Positions 7,830-16,908 of a stretch of 64,000 bases of DNA are shown here, one piece after another. This DNA comes from Kitasatospora sp. NBC_01246. Its GTDB lineage: Bacteria; Actinomycetota; Actinomycetes; Streptomycetales; Streptomycetaceae. The notes under the pieces were generated by a model. That model was not told where the DNA came from, did no database searches, and worked only from the letters and a program-made list of their open reading frames with translations. A program made the translations under genes and the position numbers. The stretch is taken from NCBI RefSeq assembly GCF_036226505.1, contig NZ_CP108484.1, positions 8,589,501-8,653,500 on the forward strand, read 5' to 3'. The first letter of the stretch is position 1; every line of letters starts with the position of its first letter.

Positions 7830-10790
7830 GAGGTGGCTCGTCTCCGTTCTTGGACCTGCTGGTGTCCCGGCCGGGGATCACGGGTGCGGTCAGCCTGTCG
7901 CGGGGATCTGGCCGACCACGGACCAGCCGGACCAGCCACCGCCGTTGGTGTTGTAGGCGTGGGCCATGACGCCGTCGGTGCCCTGGCCGAAGACCTCGGC
8001 CGTTCTGGTGTCGGGGTTGTAGACCGCGGCGGGGGAACTGCCGAACTTCCAGTTGCCGGTCATGGTCCAGGGCGTCCAGCCGGTGGCCCGGCTCCACGTG
8101 GCCCGGTACATCGAGGCGTCGGTGCCGGTCGCGAACACCTCCAGGGTGCTGGCGACCGGGTTGTGGAGGACGGCCGGCACCCCGACGAACGCGCCTCCGG
8201 GGTTGAGGGCGTACCAGCCGGACCAGCCCTCGCCGTTGGTGTTGTAGAGGTGCGCCATGACGCCGTCGGTCCGCAGAGCGAACACCTCGGCCGTTCTGGT
8301 GTCCGGGTTGTAGACCGTGGAGGCGTCGCCGCGGAACTTCCAGTCACCAGTCATCGCCCACGGGGTCCAGCCGGTGGCCCGGCTCCACGCGGCCCGGTAC
8401 ATCGAGCCGTCGGTGCCGGTGGCGAACACCTCGAGCGAGTTGGTGATCGGATTCTGGACAACGGCCGGTTCGCCGGCGAACCGGGCCCCGGGGTCCAGCG
8501 CGTACCAGCCGGACCAGCCCTCGCCGTTGGTGTTGTAGAGGTGTGCCATCACGCCGTCGGCCCGCAGAGCGAAGACCTCGGCCGTTCTGGTGTCCGGGTT
8601 GTAGACGGTGGTCGGGTCACCGCGGAACTTCCAGTCACCTGTCAGGGTCCACGGGGTCCAGCCGGTGGCCCGGCTCCACGCGGCCCGGTACATCGAGCCG
8701 TCGGTGCCGGTCGCGAACACCTCCAGGGTGTTGGTGACCGGGTTGTGGACGACGGCCGGTTCGCCGACGAACCGCGCGCCGTCGCCGAGGACGTGCCAGC
8801 CCGACCAGCCCTCGCCGTTGGTGTTGTAGGCGTGGATCATGGCGCCGTCGGTCCGCAGTGTGAAGATCTCGGCGGTCCTGGTGTCCGGGTTGTAGACGGT
8901 GCCGCGGTTCCCGGACCGGACGGTGGCGGCCCAGGCGGAGGTGGTCTGCTGGATCCAGGTACCGAGGTCGTCGGTGCGGGTGTTGTAGGCGCCGGTGCGG
9001 GTGGTTTCGGTGGAGCCTAGGCAGCCGTTCTGCCAGGAGCGGCTGTTGAGGGCGGCGAGTTCGTAGTGGTCGCCGACCTGCCGTAGTGCGGGGCCGCCGG
9101 TGTCGCCCTTGCAGACGGTGGCGTCCGCCGGGGCCTTGGCGGTGATGGCGAGGCCGGTCGGGTCGACGGCGCCGACGGTGAAGAGGGCGCTGTGGAGCTT
9201 GTCGGGCACCCACTCGGTCCTGGTGCGGCCGTAGCCCGTCACCCGGAGTTCCTCACCGGCGGTGGGAGCGGCCGTGGCCACGGCCACCGGGGTGATGTCG
9301 GTGACGGGAGTGGCGAGCCGGGCGAGTACGAGGTCGCGGTCGGTACGGGGGGCGAGTTCGACGACGTCCCGGACCTGACCCGCGGCGGTGGTGAGGTCGG
9401 TGCGGCCCACGGTGACGGTGGTTCTGAGGGCGGGCGGGCCGGCGGGGACAGTCGCCGGCCGGGCGGGGTCGTCGGCGAAGCAGGAGGCGGCGGTGATGAT
9501 CCAGTACGGGTCGACGAGCGCGCCGCTGCAGGACCGTGCGCCGGTGCCGATGTCCAGTTTGGCGGTGAAGGCGTACGAACCCGCCGTCGCGATGTCACCG
9601 GCGACAGCACCGGCCGGCGTACCGGCAGGCAGGACACACGTGGCCGTGGCAGCAGTGACCAGCCCGGCTATCCACGTGGCGCGTGGGCGTGAGCGGAACA
9701 TCAGGATCTCCCCCTTGTCGGCCCTGTCGGCCTTGACAGCGTGTGGGCCTCGGTCACTGAGACGGGCTTGCTGAACCTGCACGGCGGGCGCCTGGCCGCC
9801 GCCTACTCCTACGTCGATATCCCCGGCCGGCCCCGTGCCGCTCGCACTGAACGCTTCCGGGGGAGTCAGTACGAGAAGGACCATTTCTGGGTGGGGATGT
9901 TGTAGAAGGTCCACTGTTGGGCGCGGGCGCCGTCGGTCTTGAGCGAGTCGTCGATCTCCAGGACCTTGCCGCTGTTGCGGTTCTTCAGGGCGTAGCCGCC
10001 GACGGCGCTGACGAGGTCCCACTTCTGGGTGGGGATGTTGTGGAAAGTCCACTGTTGGGCGCGGGCGCCTTCGGCAGTGAGGGAATCCTCGATCTCCAGG
10101 GCCTCGCCGCTGTTGGAGTTGCGTACCTCCCAGCCGTCGCCGGCCCAGTGGAAGATCCAGCGGGCGGTGGGCAGGCTGTGGCAGGTCCACTGCTGGGCGG
10201 GGGCGCCATCGGTCATGAGGGAGCTGTCGATCTCCAGGCACTTGCCGCTGTTGGTGTTGACGAGGGGGGTCTTCCAGTCGACGGCGCGGGTCTGCTGGAT
10301 CCATTCGTTGAGGTCGTCGGTGCGGGTGTCGTAGGCGCCGGTGCGGGTGGTTTCGGTGGAGCCGAGGCAGCCGTTCTGCCAGGAGCGGCTGTTGAGGGCG
10401 GCGAGTTCGTAGTGGTCGCCGACCTGCCGTAGTGCGGGGCCGCCGGTGTCGCCCTTGCAGACGGTGGCGTCGACTGGGGCCTTGGCGGTGATGGCGAGGC
10501 CGGTCGGGTCGACGGCGCCGACGGTGAAGAGGGCGCTGTGGAGCTTGTCGGGCACCCACTCGGTCCTGGTGCGGCCGTAGCCCGTCACCCGGAGTTCCTC
10601 ACCGGCGGTGGGAGCGGCCGTGGCCACGGCCACCGGGGTGATGTCGGTGACGGGAGTGGCGAGCCGGGCGAGCACGAGGTCGCGGTCGGTACGGGGGACG
10701 AGTTCGACGATGTCCCGGACCTGACCCGTGGCGGTGGTGAGGTCGGCGCGGCCGATGGTGACGACGGCCTTCAGTGTCGGCGGACCGGCA
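7109..10790. repeat. Three near-identical blocks within the pseudoprotease genes
   Basis: The segments at about 7109-7400, 8987-9270 and 10326-10600 are almost the same at the DNA level. They encode the end of the trypsin fold from the WVPDKLHSALFTV region to TGAYDTRTDDL. Downstream modules differ completely. This points to tandem duplication, module swapping and probably gene conversion. Confidence 0.8.
7890..9701 (-). CDS. Secreted trypsin-fold pseudoprotease with seven-bladed PLL/tectonin-like propeller
   Basis: 603 aa, start ATG 9701 with GGGGGAG six bases upstream. The open frame runs further upstream to 10559, but that part is a shadow of the next gene. Signal peptide about 1-35. The S1-fold domain again has TAASCF and CKGDTGGPAL, so the catalytic His and Ser are both replaced. 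The C-terminal half has seven blades, alternating VYNPDTRTAEVF and VVHNPVTNTLEVF types, each followed by a GW(T/S)GW or GWTPW core. This matches the repeats of PLL-like fucose-binding or tectonin propellers. It probably binds glycans or surfaces outside the cell. It is the middle gene of three paralogues. Confidence 0.85.
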   Translation of the reverse strand: MFRSRPRATWIAGLVTAATATCVLPAGTPAGAVAGDIATAGSYAFTAKLDIGTGARSCSGALVDPYWIITAASCFADDPARPATVPAGPPALRTTVTVGRTDLTTAAGQVRDVVELAPRTDRDLVLARLATPVTDITPVAVATAAPTAGEELRVTGYGRTRTEWVPDKLHSALFTVGAVDPTGLAITAKAPADATVCKGDTGGPALRQVGDHYELAALNSRSWQNGCLGSTETTRTGAYNTRTDDLGTWIQQTTSAWAATVRSGNRGTVYNPDTRTAEIFTLRTDGAMIHAYNTNGEGWSGWHVLGDGARFVGEPAVVHNPVTNTLEVFATGTDGSMYRAAWSRATGWTPWTLTGDWKFRGDPTTVYNPDTRTAEVFALRADGVMAHLYNTNGEGWSGWYALDPGARFAGEPAVVQNPITNSLEVFATGTDGSMYRAAWSRATGWTPWAMTGDWKFRGDASTVYNPDTRTAEVFALRTDGVMAHLYNTNGEGWSGWYALNPGGAFVGVPAVLHNPVASTLEVFATGTDASMYRATWSRATGWTPWTMTGNWKFGSSPAAVYNPDTRTAEVFGQGTDGVMAHAYNTNGGGWSGWSVVGQIPATG

Positions 10791-11047
10791 GGGACGGTCG
10801 TCGGCTGGGCAGGGTCGTCGGCGAAGCAGGAGGCGGCGGTGACGACCCAGAACGGATCGACCAACGCGCCGGAGCAGGCACGCTTGCCGTCACCGATGTC
10901 CAGCTTGGCCGTGAACGCGTAGGACCCCGCCGCCACGACGTCGCCACTGAGAGCAGGAGCGGGCGTCCCGGCCAGCAGGGCAGCTGTCAGGGCGACGGTC
11001 GTGACAGCCCCGGTCGTCCAGGCCGTACGTGTGCGGAAGTGAAACAT
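9866..11047 (-). CDS. Secreted trypsin-fold pseudoprotease with ricin-type beta-trefoil
   Basis: 393 aa from ATG 11047 (AAGGAAG about 8 bases upstream). Signal peptide about 1-34. The S1-fold domain has the same substitutions as its two neighbours (TAASCF, CKGDTGGPAL). The C-terminal about 130 aa is a ricin B-type lectin domain: three subdomains, each with a QQWT (Q-x-W) motif followed by the short motifs CHSL, FHNI or FYNI, and NSGKCLEI-type segments, so one complete beta-trefoil. It follows the small secreted-protein gene at 11116 by 68 bp and precedes the propeller paralogue by 164 bp, where I see no gene. Confidence 0.85.
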   Translation of the reverse strand: MFHFRTRTAWTTGAVTTVALTAALLAGTPAPALSGDVVAAGSYAFTAKLDIGDGKRACSGALVDPFWVVTAASCFADDPAQPTTVPAGPPTLKAVVTIGRADLTTATGQVRDIVELVPRTDRDLVLARLATPVTDITPVAVATAAPTAGEELRVTGYGRTRTEWVPDKLHSALFTVGAVDPTGLAITAKAPVDATVCKGDTGGPALRQVGDHYELAALNSRSWQNGCLGSTETTRTGAYDTRTDDLNEWIQQTRAVDWKTPLVNTNSGKCLEIDSSLMTDGAPAQQWTCHSLPTARWIFHWAGDGWEVRNSNSGEALEIEDSLTAEGARAQQWTFHNIPTQKWDLVSAVGGYALKNRNSGKVLEIDDSLKTDGARAQQWTFYNIPTQKWSFSY

Positions 11048-11115
11048 GGGATGGGCTTCCTTCGTTGCCGTTCCGACCGGTGGGTGACTCGGTAAGGGGT
11101 TGGGGGCGCGCCCGG

Positions 11116-11646
11116 TCAGCCGGTGACGCGGAGTTCGACGAGCATGGTCGGCTTCTGGCCGACGCCTTCGCCGACGCCGGTTATGCCGCCCTTGGGCACG
11201 TCGACGGTTTGGGCGACGCCGTCGGCGGTGAGGTTGGCGCGAACCGCGCGGTCGTTGGTCTGGATGAGGAAGGTCTGCGGCAGTTCGAGGGTGAGCTGGC
11301 CGACGGTGCCGTTCACCCGGAAGCAGACCGAGGGGCCGCCGGCCGGGTTGGGGACGGCCCGGCTCCAGAGCTGGATTTGGGTGGTGGTGTTGCAGTCGGC
11401 GAGGAGGATGTGGCCGTCGCCCCGTAGGAGCTTCAGGTTCGGGAAGGGGCTGGCGCCCGGATAGGTGAAGTCCTCGACCGCCGGCGGCGGGGTCGCGTCG
11501 TCGGCGGTGGCCGACGCGGCGACGGGGGCCGTCTGGGCGGCGGAGGCGGCTGAGGAGGAGTCGGCCGACGCGGCGGCCACGGCGGTGAAGGTGACAGCGA
11601 CGGCAAAAGTGGCAGCTGTCAGCCGACTGCGCATGCGAAGACTCAT
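11116..11646 (-). CDS. Secreted hypothetical protein, 176 aa
   Basis: Signal peptide about 1-28 (TAATFAVAVTFTAVAAASA), then an Ala/Ser-rich spacer and a probably beta-rich domain of about 115 aa with two cysteines (ADCNTTTQIQLW and VCFRVNGTVG) that could form a disulfide. It has no catalytic motif and I do not recognise the family. It is the first gene of the minus-strand run 11646-6336 and so may be co-transcribed with the three pseudoproteases. Its start is close to the divergent promoter region of the large toxin gene. Confidence 0.65.
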   Translation of the reverse strand: MSLRMRSRLTAATFAVAVTFTAVAAASADSSSAASAAQTAPVAASATADDATPPPAVEDFTYPGASPFPNLKLLRGDGHILLADCNTTTQIQLWSRAVPNPAGGPSVCFRVNGTVGQLTLELPQTFLIQTNDRAVRANLTADGVAQTVDVPKGGITGVGEGVGQKPTMLVELRVTG

Positions 11647-12119
11647 CCGATTCCCTTTCTGGACTGATCATGCGAACAGGTTTGCAGGCGTCAAAAGGAC
11701 TAAGGTCACGTCCTCTTTCGCCGACATCTCGGGGCGCTGGGACGCGAAGAACGCACCCTCCACCCTGAGGGGATCATCAAAGGAAAGTCAAGAGTTGCTA
11801 TTGCCACCTGGTCCCGGATATCGCCGGCACGTGCGGAAATCCGCGTATGGCCGCCCATACTGCCCGATGTCCGGCAAGGTGTCACCGCCTGCCTCATCCG
11901 TCCCGCCAGCACCATTGGCCCCAGTTCTCCGCGTTCGGCATTCCTGTCGCCCACTCGGAGACTGAGGCGGGGAACTTCTTTCACGGATTCCGATTCCAGC
12001 CGCGCGGAATATTTCTGCCAGGGCTGGACTGGGCCAGTGAATTCGTGCTCTGCTCTCAGGTGATGCCAATAGCCAGGCCGTGCTCGAACGAGGCCTGAGG
12101 GAGATTGGGGGGGTTTCTC
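11647..12119. other. Divergent intergenic region between secreted cluster and polymorphic toxin
   Basis: About 470 bp with lower GC than the neighbours, presumably holding promoters for both directions. No convincing gene or RNA. GAGGGAG near 12097 and a G-run directly before GTG 12120 are the likely translation signals of the toxin gene. Confidence 0.5.
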
Positions 12120-15100
12120 GTGACGCACGGGTGGGGTGGCTTCGCCATGCGCAGAAGGCGACGCCGGGTGCTGGCGGGCATGGGCCGGGTGTGGCTGGGG
12201 ATGCTGCCGCTGGCCCTCGTCGCGGGGCTGTTGGGGACCAACCCCGCCACGGCGACCGACGGCGACGGGCAGCCGGCGCCATTGACGGACCGCGCCCGGG
12301 TGGTGCTCTTCTGGCAGGAGGGTGGCCCCGGGGTCAAGGCCGCGGCGGAGGCCGCGCTTACCGGCTCGGATGCCGACGTGCGCCACTTCCTGGACAGCGA
12401 GCAGGTACCTGCCCGGATCCAGGACGACCAGGTCGCCGCGGCCCAGATCCACTCCGCAGGAGGGGCCGGCGTGCAGGAGGCGGCGCGCCGGGCGCTGGCC
12501 GGTACGCCCCAGGAACTCGCGGCGTTTCTCGACGGGGGATGGCGTGAACCGCTGAAGGCCGACCAGCAGGTCCGGGTCGCCCAGCTGATGAACGGGGCCG
12601 GACCGGGCGTCAGGGAGGCCGGGCAGGCCGCGCTCAACGGTACTGAGGACGACGTCGACGCGTTCCTGAACGACGGCCAGTACACGGCCCGGGACGCCGA
12701 CGACCGCGTACAACTGGTCCAGGTCCTCAGCCAGGGCGGACCCAACACGCAGGCCGCCGCCCGCCTGGCGATCAACGGCACAGCCGACGACGTCCATGAG
12801 TTCCTCACCGTCGGCCAGCACGTCGCCCGCGCCCGCGATGCGGAGCGCACCACCGTGGCCCAGCTGGCCCAACAGGCCCAGGAGGCCGGCGCCCAGGCGG
12901 TCCGTGAGACCGAGGCGGCGAAGGCGTCCGCCGCGCAGGCACTGGCCGCCGCCGCCCTGGCAAAGGAAGCAACGGCGAGGGCGGCCGCGGAGACGGAGGC
13001 CGCGCGCAACGACAGCGTCAAGGCTGCGGCGGCCGCCGCACGGGCGGCCGATGCCACGGAGCGGGCCGGTCGCGCCGCGCAAACCGCCGTGAAGGCCTCA
13101 CAGGCGGCGACGAACTCGGCGCGCGCCGCCGCCAGTGCCGCCTCCCAGGCCGCGTACGCCGCGGCCGGCGCCGCGCAGGCCGCGTCCAACGCACGGTCAG
13201 CCGCCGCGGCCGCCGTCTCCGACCGCTCGCGGGCGGGCGCCGCAGCCCAGGCGGCGACCGCCGCCGCCACCGCGGCAGCCGCCGCAGAAGTCTCCGCCCA
13301 AGCGCTGACCCAGGCCAACGCCGCCGCAGCGGCCGGCCGGGACGCGGCCGACGCCGCAGAGAGCGCCGGCCGCAACGCGCTGGCCTCCGCCGACTCCGCC
13401 GATCAGGCCGGCGACTTCGCGGGCCAGGCCGGCGCGCAGTCGGCCCGGGCGAAAGCCGCCGCCGCAGCCACCCGCCGCCACGCCCAGGAAGCCGCACGCG
13501 CCGCCGGCGCCGCCAGGGCACTGGCGGCGGACGCGGCGAAGGCCGCCGCCAGTGCCCGGACCCTGGCCGCATCCGCCGCCACCCACGCCCGCGCCGCGGC
13601 AGCCGCCGCCGACGAAGCGGCGCAGCACGCGACCGAGGCGTCCCAGGCCGCGCAGGTGGCCACCGCCCATGCGGACGCCGCACAGGTGGCCGCCAAGGAG
13701 TCGAGCGACGCCGTCGACGCGGCCAATGCGGTGCAGGACCTCGCGCGGCGTGCGGAAGCGGAAGACCTCAACTCCCGCACCGCCGCGGCGGTGGAGAAGG
13801 CGAGGGATGCCAAGGCCGCCTACGAGACCAAGCAGGCCGCAGCGGGCGAGGCCGTCCAGCAAATTCGCCGGGTCAAGGACGAGGCTGATCGCCTGGCCGC
13901 CGCGCTCGTGCAGCCGGGCGCCGACACGGCGCGCATCATGACGGACGGACGCAAGCTGGCCCTGCTCTCGATGCAGATCTCGGACGCCTGGGGAACCGCC
14001 GCCGCCCGCGCCGCACTCTCCGGCCCGGGCAGTGCCGTCCTGGAGTACCTGACGACCGGACGCCGCCGGGCCATCGAGATGGACGAGCGCGAACGCGCGA
14101 GCGCCCTCGCCATCGACTCCGAACTACCGGCCGTGCGCGCCGCCGCCACCCAGGCCGTCACGGATGGCCCGCCCGCGGTCACCGCGTTCCTGAACACCGG
14201 CCAGTACCAGGTGGCCGCGCCCGACCTTCAGATCAGCGTCACCCAGCTCGTCGCCAGCAGCGGCCCCGGCGTGCAACAGGCCGCACGCGCCGCCCTCAAC
14301 GGCCCGCTCACCGGTCTGCGCGACTTCCTCACCCGCGGCCGCTACACCGCCCAGATCAGCGACGACCAGGTCCAAGCCACCCAACTCGCCAGCACCGGCG
14401 GCCCCGAGGTCAAGGCCGCCGCACGCATCGCCCTCGAAGGACCACCGACAGTCCTGCGCGCCTTCGTCGAGACCGGGCAGTACACCGCCGCGCGCAAGGA
14501 CCAACTCGCCGCCACCCATATCGCCGAGATTCAGCGCCTTATCGCCGAAGCCTCCGCCGTCGCCGCCTACGCCCAGCAGAGCGCCGCCGAGGCCGCACAG
14601 GCCGCCGCCATCGCCCGCCAGGCGGCCGCCGAGGCCAACGGCTACGCCGTCCAGGCCCGCCAGCACGCCGACCGCGCAGCTGGCTACGCCGCCGACGCCC
14701 GCGCGAAGGCCCAACAGGCCGAGGCCAGCGCCAACAGCGCCGCCGCCGCGGCCCGGACCGCCACGGCCGCCGAGGGAAGCGCGCGCCGGGCGCAGGCGTC
14801 GGCCGAGTACTCCTCCCGGCAGGCCCAGGCCTCGGCTTCATGGGCGAGCTGGTCCGCCGAGAGCGCCTACGAGTCCGCAGCGACGGCCCGGACCGCCGCG
14901 CAGGAGGCCGGTCAGGACTTCGAGACCGCCGCAAAGGCCTGGCTCCAGGCCTTCAAGTCCTACACCGACATGGTCACGGCCGAGCAGGAGGCCGCCCGCC
15001 GCGCCGCCGAGAACCGCGGCGCCGAAGCGAAACAGCGGGCCGAACAGCAGAAGCAGGACGCCCTCGCCGCCATCGAGGCGGAACTGCGCAAGCAGGCCAG

Positions 15101-16166
15101 GGACGACAGTTCGGGCGGTTGGCTCGGCGACCTGGTCGACAAGGTCCTCGACGAGGGGATAGACGGGCTTCACAAGCTCCTCGACGTCGCCGGGTTCTTC
15201 CCCGGCTTCGGGGACATTGCCGACCTGATCAACTGCGGCCTCTACGGCCTGCAGAAGGACGTCGAGAACGCCCTGCTCGCCTGCGCCGGGGCTATCCCCC
15301 TCGCCGGCGACGCGCTAGCGATCGCCAAACTCGCCAAATGGGCTGAGAAGGTACCCGGATCAGGGAAAGTCGTCGACTTCCTCAAAAAGCTGTTCGCCAG
15401 GATCCCCGGGTCCTGCCTGAAGAACAGCTTCCCGCCCGGCACCCGCGTTCTTATGGCCGACGGAACCACCAAGCCGATCGAACGAGTCTCCACCGGGGAA
15501 CAGGTCCTTGCCACTGACCCACTCACCGGCGAAACCGCTTCCCGCCCGGTCGACGCAGTCATCTACACACCCGACGACAAAGCGTTCACAGACCTTCGGA
15601 TCCAGGTCGAGGACGGCACCGTCCAAAGCCTCACCGCCACCGACCACCACCCCTTCTGGTCGGAAACCGCGAAGGCCTGGATCGACGCAGCCGACCTCGA
15701 AACCGGGAACCGACTGAGGACGCCGTCCGCCGGCGCCGTGGAGATCGTCGCCACCGACCACCGGGCAACCCTCCAGGCCGCCTATAATCTCACGGTACGG
15801 GACCTCCACACGTACTATGTACTCGCTGGCGCGGCGCCCGTACTGGTGCACAATTCGGGATTGTGCACCAAGAAGATCGACGACGTCTTCCATAACCCCA
15901 GCGGCAGATCCTCTCAGGATCAGTTTGAATACCACTGGGACAAGCATGCAAAGGCGCGCGGTATCACGCGTGAGCAGTACCTCCAGGATGCGCAAGACTG
16001 GGCGACGGAAATCGCCCGGCCAGGAGGGAAGTGGGGGCTCAAGGCCTACCTGGAGACGCTGGCGGACGGTGCGCAAGGGATAAAGTACGTGCACCCCCAG
16101 ACGGGTAGGGGTGGGATCATTGGCCCCGGCGGCAAACCTGTAAGCTTCTGGTATGCCGCCGACTAA
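12120..16166 (+). CDS. ALF-repeat, HINT-domain polymorphic toxin
   Basis: About 1348 aa from GTG 12120 (TTG 12105 and ATG 12147 are alternatives). Order: basic signal peptide (cleavage near NPATA); four ALF repeats of about 37 aa (type GVREAGQAALNGTEDDVDAF; 12322-12850); Ala-rich coiled coil (to about 13960); four more ALF repeats (to about 14520); a second coiled coil (to about 15100). Then come a pre-toxin segment (VAGFFPGFGDIADLINCGLY), a HINT peptidase domain (SCLKNSFPPGTRVLMADGTT to VLVHN, 15411-15855) and a C-terminal domain of about 100 aa (FEYHWDKHAKARGITREQYL to PVSFWYAAD). By the family plan HINT releases the tip as the toxin. The tip resembles BECR-type RNase toxins (HxxKH, QYL, terminal beta hairpin), a tentative reading. 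The next gene overlaps by 14 bases and is the likely immunity gene. Confidence 0.85.
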   Translation: MTHGWGGFAMRRRRRRVLAGMGRVWLGMLPLALVAGLLGTNPATATDGDGQPAPLTDRARVVLFWQEGGPGVKAAAEAALTGSDADVRHFLDSEQVPARIQDDQVAAAQIHSAGGAGVQEAARRALAGTPQELAAFLDGGWREPLKADQQVRVAQLMNGAGPGVREAGQAALNGTEDDVDAFLNDGQYTARDADDRVQLVQVLSQGGPNTQAAARLAINGTADDVHEFLTVGQHVARARDAERTTVAQLAQQAQEAGAQAVRETEAAKASAAQALAAAALAKEATARAAAETEAARNDSVKAAAAAARAADATERAGRAAQTAVKASQAATNSARAAASAASQAAYAAAGAAQAASNARSAAAAAVSDRSRAGAAAQAATAAATAAAAAEVSAQALTQANAAAAAGRDAADAAESAGRNALASADSADQAGDFAGQAGAQSARAKAAAAATRRHAQEAARAAGAARALAADAAKAAASARTLAASAATHARAAAAAADEAAQHATEASQAAQVATAHADAAQVAAKESSDAVDAANAVQDLARRAEAEDLNSRTAAAVEKARDAKAAYETKQAAAGEAVQQIRRVKDEADRLAAALVQPGADTARIMTDGRKLALLSMQISDAWGTAAARAALSGPGSAVLEYLTTGRRRAIEMDERERASALAIDSELPAVRAAATQAVTDGPPAVTAFLNTGQYQVAAPDLQISVTQLVASSGPGVQQAARAALNGPLTGLRDFLTRGRYTAQISDDQVQATQLASTGGPEVKAAARIALEGPPTVLRAFVETGQYTAARKDQLAATHIAEIQRLIAEASAVAAYAQQSAAEAAQAAAIARQAAAEANGYAVQARQHADRAAGYAADARAKAQQAEASANSAAAAARTATAAEGSARRAQASAEYSSRQAQASASWASWSAESAYESAATARTAAQEAGQDFETAAKAWLQAFKSYTDMVTAEQEAARRAAENRGAEAKQRAEQQKQDALAAIEAELRKQARDDSSGGWLGDLVDKVLDEGIDGLHKLLDVAGFFPGFGDIADLINCGLYGLQKDVENALLACAGAIPLAGDALAIAKLAKWAEKVPGSGKVVDFLKKLFARIPGSCLKNSFPPGTRVLMADGTTKPIERVSTGEQVLATDPLTGETASRPVDAVIYTPDDKAFTDLRIQVEDGTVQSLTATDHHPFWSETAKAWIDAADLETGNRLRTPSAGAVEIVATDHRATLQAAYNLTVRDLHTYYVLAGAAPVLVHNSGLCTKKIDDVFHNPSGRSSQDQFEYHWDKHAKARGITREQYLQDAQDWATEIARPGGKWGLKAYLETLADGAQGIKYVHPQTGRGGIIGPGGKPVSFWYAAD

Positions 16167-16545
16167 TGAGAGGTGCGAGCTATTGTCGGATTTCATGGAG
16201 AGCTACGCCCTCTGGCGATCCTTGCCGTTTCCCAGCCTACGCCGCGGTGAGAATGTGTTACGCGCAGGGGAGAACCTTGCACTCATTCATGGCGACCTAG
16301 CCCTCGCCGACGAACATGTGACCCAGGTGATCCTCTTTGTCGATGAGGGGATATTCAGGCCGAGCCGTGCGGACGTCATGGGGTTGCTTGATGGGATCAT
16401 CTCTCGCCTGGAACGATTCGGCGAAAGCATGGCCATCGAAGAGCGAGAAGTTGTCGACGCCCACTATCGATATGCAGTTCTGCTGCATCAAATCTATGAT
16501 GAATTTCTGCGCACAGGGCCCGTCGCCCGACCGGGCACGGGATGA
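16153..16545 (+). CDS. Probable immunity protein for the upstream toxin
   Basis: 130 aa, or 120 aa if translation starts at TTG 16183, which has GAGAGG nine bases upstream and may be the true start. Mostly helical, acidic, with no signal peptide, so cytoplasmic as expected for an antidote. Base composition is clearly less GC-rich than the surroundings, as is the toxin tip just before it, which suggests that the tip and antidote travelled together. Overlap with the toxin gene supports coupled expression. No named immunity family recognised. The role is inferred from position. Confidence 0.65.
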   Translation: MPPTNERCELLSDFMESYALWRSLPFPSLRRGENVLRAGENLALIHGDLALADEHVTQVILFVDEGIFRPSRADVMGLLDGIISRLERFGESMAIEEREVVDAHYRYAVLLHQIYDEFLRTGPVARPGTG

Positions 16546-16552
16546 CAATGAG

Positions 16553-16630
16553 CCCCGAGCCGGTGTCCGGACGGCGCCCGGTAGGCGTAGGGCACCCGGA
16601 CGTCGCCGAACTTCTCCCGGTAGGCCGGCC
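16553..16630 (-). pseudogene. Helicase-associated (HA) domain scrap
   Basis: One frame reads GWPAYREKFGDVRVPYAYRA followed by PSGHRLG, the pattern of one helicase-associated repeat (W-x-x-x-Y-x-x-x-F-G ... VP-x-x-Y ... G-x-x-LG). It has no start or stop and is fused in a mosaic to the DUF1360 scrap next to it. Confidence 0.5.
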
Positions 16631-16820
16631 ACCCACCATCCGGTGCAGTAGACGCAGGAGATCAGGGTGAGCAGCAAGTCCCGGGTGCTGGACTCGGGCT
16701 TCTCCTCGTGCCAGTCGAGGACCCGGTCCCGGAGCGGTCGAGGATCGTGTCATGTACTACCAGTTGGGTGCCTCGGTAGCAGGCGAGACCGAGCAGTCCC
16801 AGCTCAGCCAGATTCAGCAT
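16631..16820 (-). pseudogene. DUF1360 membrane protein, frameshifted N-terminal part
   Basis: Starts at ATG 16820 with MLNLAELGLLGLACYRGTQL followed by VVHDTILD. A one-base shift near 16738 is then needed to continue PLRDRVLDWHEEKPESSTRD and LLLTLISCVYCTGWWVAGL, the conserved core of DUF1360 proteins. After GWWVAGL the homology ends and the sequence turns into the HA-repeat scrap. Non-functional. Confidence 0.6.
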
Positions 16821-16908
16821 GGGCGTCGCCCCTCGGGTCGGGTTCCTCCGAAACCGAGGGGCATCGTAGGGCAATAGGCGACATACCGTTAGAAACAGAC
16901 GATCACGC

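Noticed and set aside
7890..10559. Single 889-codon open frame on the minus strand
   Set aside because: Its first 286 codons are an Arg/His-rich shadow of the ricin-domain gene in another frame. The real gene starts at 9701 with its own ribosome-binding site and signal peptide.
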